A DNA stretch of 64,000 nucleotides from the NCBI GenBank assembly GCA_012932295.1, contig JAAONU010000011.1, positions 44,146,352-44,210,351 on the forward strand. The letters run 5' to 3'. This stretch comes from Cyclina sinensis (Eukaryota; Mollusca; Bivalvia; Venerida; Veneridae). Below are positions 48,784-60,390 of the stretch, piece by piece. Position 1 is the first letter of the stretch. The number at the start of each line of letters is the position of its first letter. The position numbers and the translations under genes were made by a program. The notes beneath the pieces were generated by a model. That model did no database searches. It was not told the DNA's origin and was given only the letters and a program-made list of their open reading frames with translations.

Positions 48784-51700
48784 GGTCTCCGAATTTTTTA
48801 ACACAGGGGCAATTATTCTACAGTACTGCATATGTTACTGTAAGTCTTTTTTTCTAACGCAGGAACAATTGAACGTAAAACCCGACAGTTTAGTTCTCCA
48901 ATCAGCAAAAATAACTATAAGGAATAATAAATGAATAAAAGTAATATACGATACTCTTAAAAGTTGTTTCTTACTTACTGGTATATAATTGCTTTATCTT
49001 CCACCACAGAAAACCATGGCTTTCGCTTACCGTTGTTTTGTAATTAAATCAACCGTTCGTGTAATATGTCAGCTCATTTCGACAATATATTGATTGAAAC
49101 ATGTTTATATTGAACATAATAAGCATTCACAGATACAATATATCAAGTGATCAGAATCGTCGATGTATTGAACAAATGTACCTCTGTAGATTCATCATTG
49201 AATTGAAACAGTTTTGTCATAATGTATATTTTCGTCGTTCAATATTTATAACCAAATGTCTTTGTCTGTATTACCTTGCAAAACAAGCCTGATTACTTTT
49301 GCTTCTTGTTTGCATACCTATCTTTTGAAAGCCTTGAGACTAACGACAATGAAGCCGACATAATGCTGCAATAATAAAATATAATTTGCATTTTGTGTGT
49401 AGATAAACATTCCTTTGGCTTTAATATTTTACTGAATTGTTTTTGTTTGCATTCAGCGTCAATGGTTGTGACATTTTACATAACGAGTCACTGACTACAA
49501 CATGTTATTGCCTTGTATGTATTTAGATAGCTAGGCATAGACTAAAATGTGCATGACGCATTTTTCATGCGCGCCTGTGCGCGCTCTACTGTTTTACGGG
49601 TCGTAATAACAAAATCTTGTGACGCGAACTACTTACACATTTCTAGGACTATCGATGCATGTTCAGCAATTAATGTAGATGTCAGTGACATGTTCTATAT
49701 TTGATATACTATTTGTTGAATAGTTTGATTTTACCTAAGTAGCCAATGGCTATACAATTTACTGAAACAGTTTGTGTTTACCTAAGTAGCCATTGGCTAT
49801 GATATGTGTCCCAGAAAAAGTTCTTAACGAACCCTTACAAAGCTAAACATGGGAAATTTGCTACAATTCTCAACTCACCTTTGGTATAGTTTTTTGCCTA
49901 TATATGGCGTGAGTGATTCTCCCAGTTCAGTAAGCCTTGTAATCAATACTCTCTGACGGATTAGGCTAGTATGTCAAGTAACGAGTAGACAGTTCGATTT
50001 GTAAATTCAGGGTTAAGATACGGCAGACAAAAAAAACAAGCACAAAGGTCTTTTGTGTTTAGTTTTCTCCGAATTATTGTGTCAGTTTCAATTATGCTTT
50101 TTTCGCGGCAACAATTATATAATAAAACAGCAAAATGAGTTTCAAACTTTTATTTTGCTGTTTTCAATAATCATAATTTCTTTTATATATTTACACACCC
50201 TGGTACCGGCACGCATGACACACTTGTCCGGAATTCGACATTAACATTTGGTTTTTAGAATGAGTCAGTATTCGCTCAGTGTTTTTTTAAGAAATTGTCT
50301 ACCACAACTGAAATTTTAAAATAAGGAATTGATTAGCCCTATCAAAGGTTAAAATGCCGTGGAAAATGAGGCGTTTATTAACATTAATAATCAAAGGTTG
50401 TCCGACCGATTTCTAATTTTTTTATTCTTCATTTCTATGAGATTGTTCTTGTAAAAGACGAGTTTTGCAGACGCACCAAGTTCATAGCCATCTTCTCTCA
50501 TTATCTCTGCCAGTTTACAGATCTTCAAATAATTTCTTTGCAGAGCTAGAACTGAAAAACATGAAAGGCGTAAGAAATTCTGGCACGAACATACGGCGTA
50601 CTTAGCGTTTATGTTGTCCGGCGACATGTTCCGTTTTAACGTTTCTTCCTAGTTTCCGTTCATAAGAGGGACATACTAACCTACTATTTCTAGTTAATCA
50701 GATGCTTGATTTTGACTAAACGTCAGTTTTAAGCTTTTTTATATCCTAGCAGCCAGCCCATGTACTTTTGAATCTAGCAAATAATGTCATATCTTGTTTT
50801 GCCTTAAAATCAATAATAGGTAATATTATCCAATTTCAAATACACTCATAATGGGAGTTTGCTTTTCAATATCGCGTGTTTGCAATTTCAAAAATGAACA
50901 AAAGAACAAACACAATCCTTTCCAGGAATGATTGCAGTTATATAAAATAATATGAAGTGTTCCCGAAGGTATTTTCAAACTACCAGAATATAACTCTTAT
51001 TACTTTAAGACGTATTGAAAATTTTTCCTCAACAGTTCCTTTAAAAATGCTAGAAAACTGTCGCCGCCTTTCTCCGTGTACGCGTTTAAATAAATAAATG
51101 ATTAGATAAATAAATAAATAGAGAAAGAAAGAAAGAAAGAAAATATGCTGTGATAAAATTAACCACACAAAATCGCATAAATCGCTTCTATTGAGCAAAA
51201 CAAAACAACAAGAATTATTCAGGATCTTTAAGACTAAGTAACTTAGAAACTCATAATAAAAGGAAATAGATACTCTAATTTCATTACATCAAATAAATTT
51301 CTCCTTGTTACGAGATATTAAACTCGTTACTTTTTCTTAAAATTATCAATAACGAGACAATTATCTCGTAAATACGCAATTTTTCTTGCTGCTTATATGA
51401 ATAAGCTGTTGTATTGGTACTAATATTTGTAAGATGTAGTGAATTGTTTTGATTTCTCGAATTTGCTTCTACATGGACCAGTGTCATATCTAATTGACAT
51501 AGAAGTTTGAGTTTAATGTCATACTTTTCTTACAAGCTGCTGAAAAAAAACAATTATTTAGATATGGAGATGAACATTTTCAATTTAAAAAAAAAGAACA
51601 GATGAAATATTTCGACAATTTTAAATAATTAAGAAAATGTAACAATTATTGTGAAACTAGTATTATTTCAGTTAATTAACGACGAGCATCATATTGACTT

Positions 51701-51860
51701 GTATATACTTTGCTTCACTGCGTATACCGTTTTTTCCAAAATCAGACACTAAAACTAGTGAATCATCTTCAGTATGTGCAAATCGGGTACAGGCGACAGC
51801 CATGTGGCGTTTCATAATTCGCCAGGCCAGCCTTAAGCTTTCTGTTGTCAGAAAAATTAA
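48784..51860. other. No gene seen
   Basis: AT-rich. Minor features are two copies of TTTACCTAAGTAGCCA with TGGCTAT at about 49731 and 49779, a CG-rich palindrome GCGCGCCTGTGCGCGC near 49570, and an AAAT/GAAA microsatellite at 51090-51142. The open frames are short and featureless. Confidence 0.55.
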
Positions 51861-51942
51861 AAAGGAACGAAATCAGCATTTGCTCCCAATGCATTCTTCG
51901 CATTTTGAAAGTTTTTGGACGACAATGCGCGTCCCCACATAG

Positions 51943-52195
51943 GTGGTCCAGCAATACTTGCAGAGGGAGGGTATTGAGCGCCTTGACAGGCCAGCTCAAT
52001 CACCCGAACTAAATCAAACTGGACACATGTGGAATAAGCTGCCAGGTGCCACCTAGAAGCATCCAGGAGCTTGAGGCCATGTTGGTGCAAGTATGGGCCG
52101 CTATCCCCGCTAGGACAGTCAGAAACCTCATAGGGAGCATGAGAAGGCGTTCCCAAGCAGTTATCGTTAGCAATGGGTCACGCACACGCTACTGA
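51943..52195 (+). pseudogene. Tc1-like transposase, C-terminal remnant
   Basis: One frame from 51943 gives VVQQYLQREGIERLDRPAQS followed by PELNQTGHMWNKL, and after a frameshift a second gives a stretch ending IGSMRRRSQAVIVSNGSRTRY with TGA at 52193. These match the end of Tc1/mariner-superfamily transposases, where SPDLNPIEH.WD normally holds the third catalytic residue. Here that glutamate position reads glycine (NQTGH). The N-terminal DNA-binding half is not present, so this is a dead fragment. Confidence 0.75.
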
Positions 52196-52493
52196 GTCTA
52201 AACTTGTAAACACAAATGGGTTTGTGAAAATTTTGAAAACAAGTTGCGTGTCCGAAAATCTTGGATATAGGGAGGTCTTCCTCTTCTCTGGCACATAACT
52301 AATGCAAAATCAGTAAAAAAAAGTGTTAAATTAGTCCTTCAATCAAACTGATTAAACATGGAATTGACATTAAAATCATTTTTACGACGATAATCAAATC
52401 ATTGCCGAATATATTCATACTAAAACATTTGGTGCTTAGCAAAAGTTGAGTAGCATATGATGAGCACAAATAAAATTGAATAAAACGTTATAT

Positions 52494-52545
52494 TTGAATT
52501 ACAAGCTAGTAGTTGGGTATTCACGTATGCTGGTGTATCTGCATC
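52494..52545 (-). repeat. Isolated inverted unit of the 69-bp satellite
   Basis: ATTACAAGCTAGTAGTTGGG followed by TATTC is the complement of part of the satellite unit at 53202-53595 (GAATACCCAACTACTAGCTT). It is followed at once by GTATGCTGGTGTATCTG in the direct orientation, so the junction is a head-to-head joint of two partial units. Confidence 0.75.
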
Positions 52546-52610
52546 GTCGGTGACCCCCGGTACATATTCCGCACAACTACATTATGTACCGTGGGATAAT
52601 TGACTGCAGA

Positions 52611-52893
52611 TTTTGTTTGTTTTTGGGTTTAACGCCGATTTCAACATATGTTATATCTCGGCGGTCAGTCCACCTAACCGGTTTTCCTGGATAACTAACC
52701 AGTAATTGCCAATTTCTCCGCAAGTGACTGACTACTGTTCCCACATGATCTACTCTGAATCAGAGGTGAGAGACAAATGAACATAAGACACAATGTCTGA
52801 GAACAATTGTCACGGAGAAATTTTGCCCTGCCCAGGGGTCGAACCAACGACCGATGGATTACCAATCCAGTGCTCTACCTATTGAGCAATGGG
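52611..52893 (-). repeat. tRNA-derived SINE, second family, minus strand
   Basis: On the minus strand the head starts near 52893 (CCCATTGCTCAATAGGTAGA), has anticodon-like GGT in a seven-base loop TTGGTAA, and a good box B GGTTCGACCCC. The body contains GTGACAATTG and CTCTGATTCAGAGTAGATCA. The 3' end is AAACCCAAAAACAAACAAAA, following GGCGTT. From memory, elements with this GGGTTTAACGCCG tail are very common in venerid clams. It lies between the isolated satellite unit and the main satellite array. Confidence 0.8.
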
Positions 52894-53201
52894 AATATTT
52901 ATTAGCAATGGGAAGTAACTCCTCGTCGAATGAGATTCCGCAATACAAATAGATACTCTTCCGTGTGAAGAGTACGAATAATGACAAGTTACTTAAAATA
53001 GACGTATTTCCCAAGATTTAAACATGGGCGCGAAAGGCAAATTGTAACGAGTACTTTCATTGGCTGAGATTGCGTAAGGGAAATCTTCCGGAAACCAATG
53101 AAAGTAGGTAATGAATTATTCATGAGTACGAAATTTCTACCAACCAATTGTCCCACGGTAGATAAATAGAGTGAAACGGAATGGATCGAACGTGGGTTTC
53201 C

Positions 53202-53595
53202 GACGATGGTGTATCTGGTCCGAACTACAAGCTGAATACCCAACTACAAGCTTATAATTCAAGTATTGTGTATGCTGGTGTATTTGGTCCGAACTACAAG
53301 CTGAATACCCAACTACTAGCTTGTTATTCAAATATAACGTATGCTGGTGTATCTGGGTTAAACTACAAGCTGAATACCCAACTACTAGCTTGTAATTCAA
53401 ATATTGTATATGCTGGTGTATTTGGTCCGAACTACAAGCTGAATACCCAACTACTAGCTTGAACTTCAAATATTGTGTATGCTAGTGTATCTGGTCCGAA
53501 CTACAAGCTGAATACCCAACTACTAGCTCGTAATTCAAATATTGTATATGCTGGTGTATTTGGTCCGAACTACGAGCTTGTAATTGGCGAATTAC
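53202..53595 (+). repeat. 69-bp satellite array, about 5.7 units
   Basis: TATGCTGGTGTAT(C/T)TGGTCC plus GAACTACAAGCTGAATACCC recurs with starts at 53202, 53271, 53340, 53409, 53478 and 53547, an exact 69-bp period. Because 69 is a multiple of three and the unit lacks stops in some frames, both strands show long repetitive open frames (53137-53469 minus, 53181-53462 plus). These are by-products. Confidence 0.95.
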
Positions 53596-54559
53596 CAGCT
53601 GAACTACGATGTACAATGTACAAGCCAACTTCACATACTTAAAATTGTGCTGTTTCTTTTACATTTACATATTGGCTAAAATTGTAAATTTCGAAGGACA
53701 TAAAAATACCATTTTTTCTGTTTTATCTCTACCATTGCTCAGATTTAGTCGGAAGATGCCAATTTTTACAAAACATATTTTCAGAGCAAAAAGTTATAAC
53801 AGTAGGATATGATCAATTTATTGTACATAAGTATTCATATCTTACCTTCCAACTTCTTCCTCTGTAACTGTTAATGTTTGTTCTGAGTTTCCGTCCATCT
53901 AACAGAGATTCGCCATTGTTGTTTACATCACGTATTTATGGAGCGCCACGACTATCCTGTGTAAATAGTATTAGTTATCAATTATATCTTAAAAATATGG
54001 AATATATCGCAAGCGACCCGATAGGGTAATGTCTTGTTACGGCTTTAAAATGTAATACGAACTGGTCGAAGTCTCTTGTTCAGAAGACTGTAATCCTTTT
54101 TATGTAAAGAAAAGATCCTTTATGTCATATCATTGTGACGTTCTGTTGAAAAAGGACGTTTCAGAGGTATCTATCATGCAGTCCTATTAAAAGTATACTG
54201 TGCTACTGTGCTCAACTACTTTGTTGTTCTTTCCATCATTTACTTAATCATTTCAATTTTCAAATTCACTAAGAAATCCTATTCACTAAAAGTAATCGTT
54301 AAATAAACAAGTAATCTCATTTTGTCTAATTGGAAATTTGCCCTGTTTAACTGCTTTCTGTCCTGTCAAATATTAGTTCTGTGAAATGAATGTTATATTC
54401 GACACATATAAGTAATCAGTCTATTCTGCATTCTTGTTCACAAAACGCTATATTTTGTCAGTTTGTTATGTAAGGCTGCTAATATCTGTGATCCTGCCTA
54501 GCAGACAAACCTTAAAAATATAACAAGGTAAATTTGTTTGATATAGCATTTTTAGCTTA

Positions 54560-55510
54560 TTTACAGCCTGCAAAATAGAATGAATGTAGTTTTGTACGAC
54601 GCGTGTAAAAATGTTGTTCCATTCGATCTGCAGAGCATTCTCTGGCTCCTACAGATTGACAACATGCCTTGACATAACTCTGTGGACCAGAAGATCCCAA
54701 ATATGCCCAATTGGGTTGAATCAGGAGAAACGGCAGGCCAAGGCAAACGGCAACGCAGTTTGCATTTAGATATTGCTCTGTAAGCTGTGCCGTATGCGGC
54801 TGGCATTGTCATGCACCAATGTGACATGCTGATTAATGAATGGAACAGTTACTGGTATAAACACATAATTAATGTACTCAGCTGCAATTAGACTGTCATT
54901 CCTTACAAGATCAGTTTTCATGTTTCCAATGATCCCGCCCAAAACCATATCACTGCCCCCGCCAAACCAGTTTCTCTTCACAACACAGGCGTCAGCAAAT
55001 CGTCCTCTTTACTTCTAAATACCCTTACACTCTCATCATGGTAACTGAGGTTAATCCTTGATTCATCGGTAAAAATAATTCAATCCCATTGGCATCTTTG
55101 CCAACGGAGAAGTTGTCGTGCTCAGTTCAAACGAGTATCGCAATGGCGTCATGTGAGCACATTTCCAACGTAAGATTGTATCGGTCTAATAGCCGAACAC
55201 AGTGACGCAGGCGCCACAGAACGATGCCTCTGCTAATACAGTACTTTCTCGTTGTAGCGGTAGCGGTTTGGACACGACGGCTGGTATGCGTCAGTTCTAA
55301 AAGACGGTCTAATCTGACGTTAGTTACACGAGGCCTGTCGGTTCGAGGACGATCGGCAACAGCTCCTGTTTACTGGAACCTTGCACGAAGATGGCGTATC
55401 GTGTTTCTGTGGCAATTAAATTGATTCTTTATCAACAATATCGACGGAGTAACCTATGCTTAGTATCATCAAAGCTTCAATATGTTGACGTTTAGAAAGT
55501 CTTGGCATTG
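54560..55510 (-). pseudogene. Tc1-like transposase, nearly full length but broken
   Basis: The minus strand reads from MPRLSKRQHIEALMIL near 55505, through LRWQRCQWD and IIFTDESRINLSYHDESVRV (first catalytic Asp), then KRNWFGGGSDMVLGGIIGNM and a TLVHDNA block (second catalytic Asp), to NPIGHIWDLL. The order and spacing are those of Tc1-family transposases. In-frame stops in the N-terminal half, a frameshift after FRSKEDD and another before NPIG show it is dead. The third catalytic residue, normally Glu in NPIEH, is Gly. Terminal inverted repeats were not found. Confidence 0.8.
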
Positions 55511-57171
55511 CTAGTTTTGAAAATCTTCAAAATCTGTTTTTTCTCACTCATAGGAGTTGCAAGAAAGTAATAGGACATTATTTGACTGATTTAATTTGTC
55601 AAAACACTGCACGGGCAAATCGCGCAAAACACTTGTTTTGGGGTGTTGCGTATCATTTACCCGAATACTGACGTGATGTATACATTGTTCGATAGACTAA
55701 CAGGCGTGTTTCAAATGGTATACATATGACGGGATTATGAGCGATATGACTATAGTTATCCTAAAATGAAACTTGCACTGTTTCTTTTGAGTTTGAGTAT
55801 ATATTATTCTGTGAGTCAAAATGTTATTCTCCTGTGTCAAAAGAAAATACGTAACGTTCTATTCAGATGTTATTATTCCTTGTCGAAGCTTGTCAATATT
55901 TTGTTGCGACTATAAAACATTATTTTCATAGGACAATTTAAAAACGGCTCAAAGATATTTTTATGCTTTAACCTGCAAACTGACTTTTTGGAAACGTGTG
56001 ATTATCTTGCTCAGAGCCTTGGTCACTTTTTCGTAGAGAAAAAGTACCTTGTTCATATTTTGTATTGTCTCTTTTGTAGAAATCAATGTCCACTCGCAAA
56101 CGTATTTGGTCGAGATTGCAAATTATACTGTTGATTTGAAATGTTAACAGAACAGATCTGACTTTGAAATATCGACATTTGCATAATAATATTTTGTTGT
56201 AGAAAACCATTCGATCGTGCATGTTATTTACATGGGACATATTGATATGATGCATTCAGCGTGTTTGATGTAAAATATATTTCAATAGTTAATGAAATGC
56301 AAAATGTTTTACAAATGAATGGTTTAGAGAGGCTCATTTGGTTTTTGAAAGATGTTGTTAGTAAGCTGTCAATGTATGCCATGAAATGTGCAGAAAATTA
56401 TGAAAATGCGAACAGATGGTTCTCAATTTGGAAACAAGCAACCAGTTGAAAGATGTGGTGCAAGACCAGCTGTATACCAGGACTCCACTGGAAATAATCC
56501 TGAGTATTGACGTAAAGTATAAGAGATCGCTTATCCAAATTTGTGTTTATTCTACAGCTAAAACATTTTCGGCGAGTAAAGTTTGAAGTGAATTGCTAAA
56601 ATTTTTACCACTGTTCTAAGACAGTTGTCACACTAAATACTACTTTTCAACTATGAATGCATTATGTAATGCTTAATTTGATGGTTGATGTTTATCAAAA
56701 CCTCCAAGATAACTGGACTCTATATTTTTATTTTTCAGCTTAACCAAAATGGTGCCGTAAATGAGTGCCCATGCAACTAATATACGCAAAAAGTTGTTAG
56801 AGATATGCTCCAGCGAGAAGTAAGTGAAAACAGCTCTGTGGATTTCAATCATTTTAACGTATTAACACTTAAATAAGAGAGGTATTTTATAGTAAGTGGC
56901 AACAGTGATACATTATCCAAGTAAGAGTTATCTGGTGAGTTAAGATGTCAAAGTATTTAAGTATGTCTCAGAACCTTATCTTTCGAACTTTGCATGTCTA
57001 AAAAGGTAGAAATAATAGCTGTCGACTGACTCCTTGCACAATGACTTAAGAAATAGTAGTGGCAACCATGCAATACAAAATTTAACACAATTACTCAGTC
57101 TAAGCCAATCTGCAAATGTAGTTAAAGCTGCAAGTTTAAACTGACATGTAGCCAGATGTCAGTCAAAACTT
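55511..57171. other. No gene seen
   Basis: AT-rich. The minus-strand frame at 55968-56255 and the plus-strand frame at 56261-56449 are open, but show no domain or splice context. Confidence 0.5.
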
Positions 57172-57250
57172 GTTATCCTTATCAAAATCTAATTTATATG
57201 ATGACGACCTCGTTATCCAATCAAAATTTGATTTATATGATGACGACTCA
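57172..57250 (+). repeat. Direct duplication of about 38 bp
   Basis: TTATCC..ATCAAAAT(C/T)T(A/G)ATTTATATGATGACGAC occurs twice in tandem. Confidence 0.8.
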
Positions 57251-58387
57251 GACAAATGCAAGTGGACTTGGAAACATGATCTCCACTATTACAAAACCTC
57301 CGACAAGAGAATGAAGGAGCCATTTTCACGGTGACTACAGGTCGATTATGGAATTACAGATGATATAGGAATTAAAAAAGACTTACTTCATTATTTAACT
57401 GCTATTCTTCTGTCTTTCTAACTTAGCTGCTTCTATGTAATTTAAATAACTCATTGCAGTCTATGTCTTTGACAATGTAATTGTGTCACATACAAAGCAG
57501 TCAGCTGTGTCTTACTTCTATGTCTCTACCTGTTAAGGGACAGGATTTTTTTTACTGAGTTGGTACACAGTTACTGATGCATAGATTAAGGCTTTCAGGA
57601 AGAAAAAGTCTGTTTGTACCATTTGCAGGAGATACTGAGATCATATAATCAGTACCTTCGAGAGTTGCACTGCTTGTTGACGTATCATTTTCTCTCAGCA
57701 TTTTTGAGAATGCGTAACTTGTACCAGACTGAAACTCTTAATGACTTATTTCATGGCCTGCACTAAAAATGTCAACAGCTTAATCAGCTACATGTAATAA
57801 AATATGAGCAACATCATTTTCCCAATGCACGTGTTAGCATCTATATCAATGGGTGCTGTAGTATTGCTTAATATATCAAAACTGTCTGTATTTTCCTTTT
57901 CAGTGTCTTCAGCTATAAAGGCTACAGTTTTACACAAAAAGACATGGACAGTTCATCCAAAGGAAAACAGTTTTAGGCATTCCTTGCATTCAAACTCCAC
58001 ACTTCTTTCCTCTGGTTATCTCTGCACTTTGGGTTTGGATGTCCAGGGTCGTTCAGTAAATGTAAATTATATACCAAATGGATGCATTCTTATTTTTTCA
58101 AAACTGTTTCTTTTATTTTGGGAACGGCAATGCATTTGTTAATTTTTGGCGAACGTCATTTTCATTGCCACTGTAATGCAATCGAACCTTCTTAATACGT
58201 AGTCCTGCCTTTAAAATTATTCATTTTTGCAGAACCCATACCAATATTTTCCCATTATGGTAATAATGGCAACACGAAGAATCGCCCTGACTTAATTAAT
58301 ATAATGATAATGTCACAAATTAAGGGTTAGTTTCACAATCTGTTCAATTATATTTCTCGTAGCTTTTAGAGTAGGTAATGTTAATGT
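57251..58387. other. No confident gene
   Basis: The plus-strand frame at 57804-58142 (112 codons) is open but featureless. On the minus strand around 57880-58060 a stop-broken frame contains VEFECKECLKLFS and later a stretch ending IAEDTEKENTDSFD. This faintly recalls a zinc-finger protein but cannot be supported. Confidence 0.4.
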
Positions 58388-58455
58388 GGGAGCGGGGAAT
58401 CGAACTCGCAACCCCTGTATTACCAGTCCAGACCACTGCTCGTGCAGAATGTTGG
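58388..58455 (-). repeat. SINE tRNA-like head, truncated
   Basis: On the minus strand GCAGTGGTCTGGACTGGTAA precedes an intact box B GAGTTCGATTCCCCGCTCCC. It matches the heads at 80 and 7299, including the GGT anticodon position, but the conserved body does not follow. This is a head-only fragment rather than a tRNA gene. Confidence 0.7.
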
Positions 58456-59081
58456 CTTAAACAGAAATGTGTAAGTAAAGATAATGCACACTGGACACAC
58501 TGTAAGTCTTGTAAAATATAAAATTGTTATATTGTTCTCTTTTTATTTTCCCATTTTAATTCTATTTACGATACTTTTCTAACATGGTCTGAAACTTTAA
58601 AGCAAGAACACAACTCTCAATAAAGAAATACTGCATATAGATGTGATCACACATACAATTTAGTTAGAGTTATTGGGCATAACCCATTGGATGCTATTTA
58701 AGCAGCCAACGTCACACATCAGTAACCGATTTAGCCTGACTGTGTTAGTTACTTGACAGAACAACAAACATCTTACACAAAATACAGTTTCTGTAAACAA
58801 AATTCATTGTTTCATTGACACAGTATCTTTCTATTCAAATACAATGTTATACAGATATACCACAATACCGCACCGATGGAAAAAGACAAAATAATTAGTT
58901 TCTTTCAAGAAAACATTTACGCTTTAGGCAAAAAAGAATGTTCTAGACTGTCTGCAGAATTTTCACAAAATTAATATCCCAGTCATTCTAAAGGTGGTCG
59001 TCACTGAAATGTAACTATATTGTTTGTTTGCATTAACAAACTATCTAGCATCTGTTACCAAGACCTCTGATATATTCCGCA

Positions 59082-59468
59082 ATGCGTTTGTATTCGCCAT
59101 CATACATATTTCTTGTTGTAACCGTAATGAAAAAAGACCTAAATCAGCATCTGCTCCCAGGACTTTCTTTGCCTTGCTTTGTAATCAAAAATAAAGTTAT
59201 AAGTGTTATTCCGGACTTGCCATTTATTTCGAATGAATGCCCAAATTACCAACCAGAGATATGTTCCTTTGATGAGAATCTGAAATGTAATAAGATTCAA
59301 GAAGTGAAAACTGCTAGTCTCCAGTTTGCTAAAAGCGGTTTTGTTAATAGATGTAAAGAACAACAACATTATAATAATTTTATACGAGAACAGAATTTAG
59401 CACTACACGTAACAAGAAATATCTTTAAAACAAGAGGGGCATTGATGGCCCTTTTACCGCTGACCTGA
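59082..59468 (+). other. Unassigned open frame of 128 codons
   Basis: The frame contains MKKDLNQHLLPGLSLPC, a cysteine-containing middle (ISNECPNYQPEICSFDE) and a basic C-terminal half (KSGFVNRCKEQQHYNNF). No domain is recognised. The NQHLLP phrase is also encoded at about 51868-51890, next to a Tc1 remnant, so part of this frame may be repeat-derived. It could be a fragment of a mobile element or a chance frame. No flanking splice sites were judged convincing. Confidence 0.2.
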
Positions 59469-59499
59469 AAACAACTGCAACTACTTTCTTCACATACCA

Positions 59500-60390
59500 A
59501 ATATATAAAATTCAGGCCTTGTGGTTTATGACAAGAAGATATTTAAAATGTTTTATCTATGTCAGTCCATATAAAACCAAGTGACCCCTAGGTTGGGTCA
59601 ATTTTAAGTTTTAAGTCTTAGTGACCTTGATCCTAGTTACCCAAAATCCAATCCAAGGGCAGATTTTATGATGGGATCAGGTCGGTTCAGTAAAAGAAAG
59701 GAGGTCTTTTGTTTATAAATGTTTTGTGAAAGCCACAAACCCCACCCAGTGGTTGCGGTCCATGCATGATACGTTTTCAAAGATATTAGTCAATTAATGA
59801 AGACTCTATGACAAAAAGTAGAAAAATCTATTTCTAGCATTAGTGACCTTGACCACTCTATGGGGAAATGTAAAAATATCTCTTTTTTAACCTCAATGAC
59901 CTTGACCATAAGCACAGTCAATGGCAGATGTTAATGCAAGGTGCCTTTAAACCAAATATCTAGAAATTCAGTCAATAACTAAAGGCTCTATGATGAAAAG
60001 TCAAAAAGTCTACCTTTAGCCTCTTTAGCCTTTATGCTGAGAAAACTTGACCACAGGAAAGAGATTACAACAAACTTGATAAACGTTTGGTAGATGTCTA
60101 CTAGGCCAGGTTACACATCAAACATCTTAACACTTGGCATTGTGGTTACTGACAAAAAGATTTTAAAATTTTTTCTTATGTAATTCTTTAAAAAATCAAG
60201 TGACCCCTGGAGCAGGGTCAGTATTGAACCCATATGCATAATTTGAACAATCTTGGTAGAGGATCTCTAGATAAAGCACCAGGCAAAATATCTTAGCCAT
60301 AGGCCTTGTGATTTCAGACAATAATATTTTAAGTTTTCTCTATATAAGCCTATGTGGCAAGGTCAGTTTTGATCCTGGAGCCATGATTTC
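59500..60390. repeat. Dispersed repeat with recurring GTGACC and GCCTTGTGGTTT phrases
   Basis: The phrases CCTTGTG(G)TTT(A/C)..GACAA.A.GAT, AA.CAAGTGACCCCT(A/G)G and ..GTGACCTTGA.C recur at intervals across this stretch in diverged form. It is non-coding and resembles dispersed repeats I recall from clam genomes. Borders are approximate. Confidence 0.55.

Noticed and set aside
52822..52893. Functional tRNA-Thr gene (minus strand)
   Set aside because: Box B is good, but the anticodon stem has a mismatch and the sequence continues into a SINE body and tail.
53137..53469. Repetitive 110-codon (minus) and 93-codon (plus) frames
   Set aside because: They exist because the satellite period of 69 bp is divisible by three. 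The same array is open on both strands, and there is no start context or flanking gene structure.
57804..58142. 112-codon plus-strand frame
   Set aside because: No domain or splice context. A faint zinc-finger-like phrase on the other strand is also broken by stops, so neither strand can be supported.
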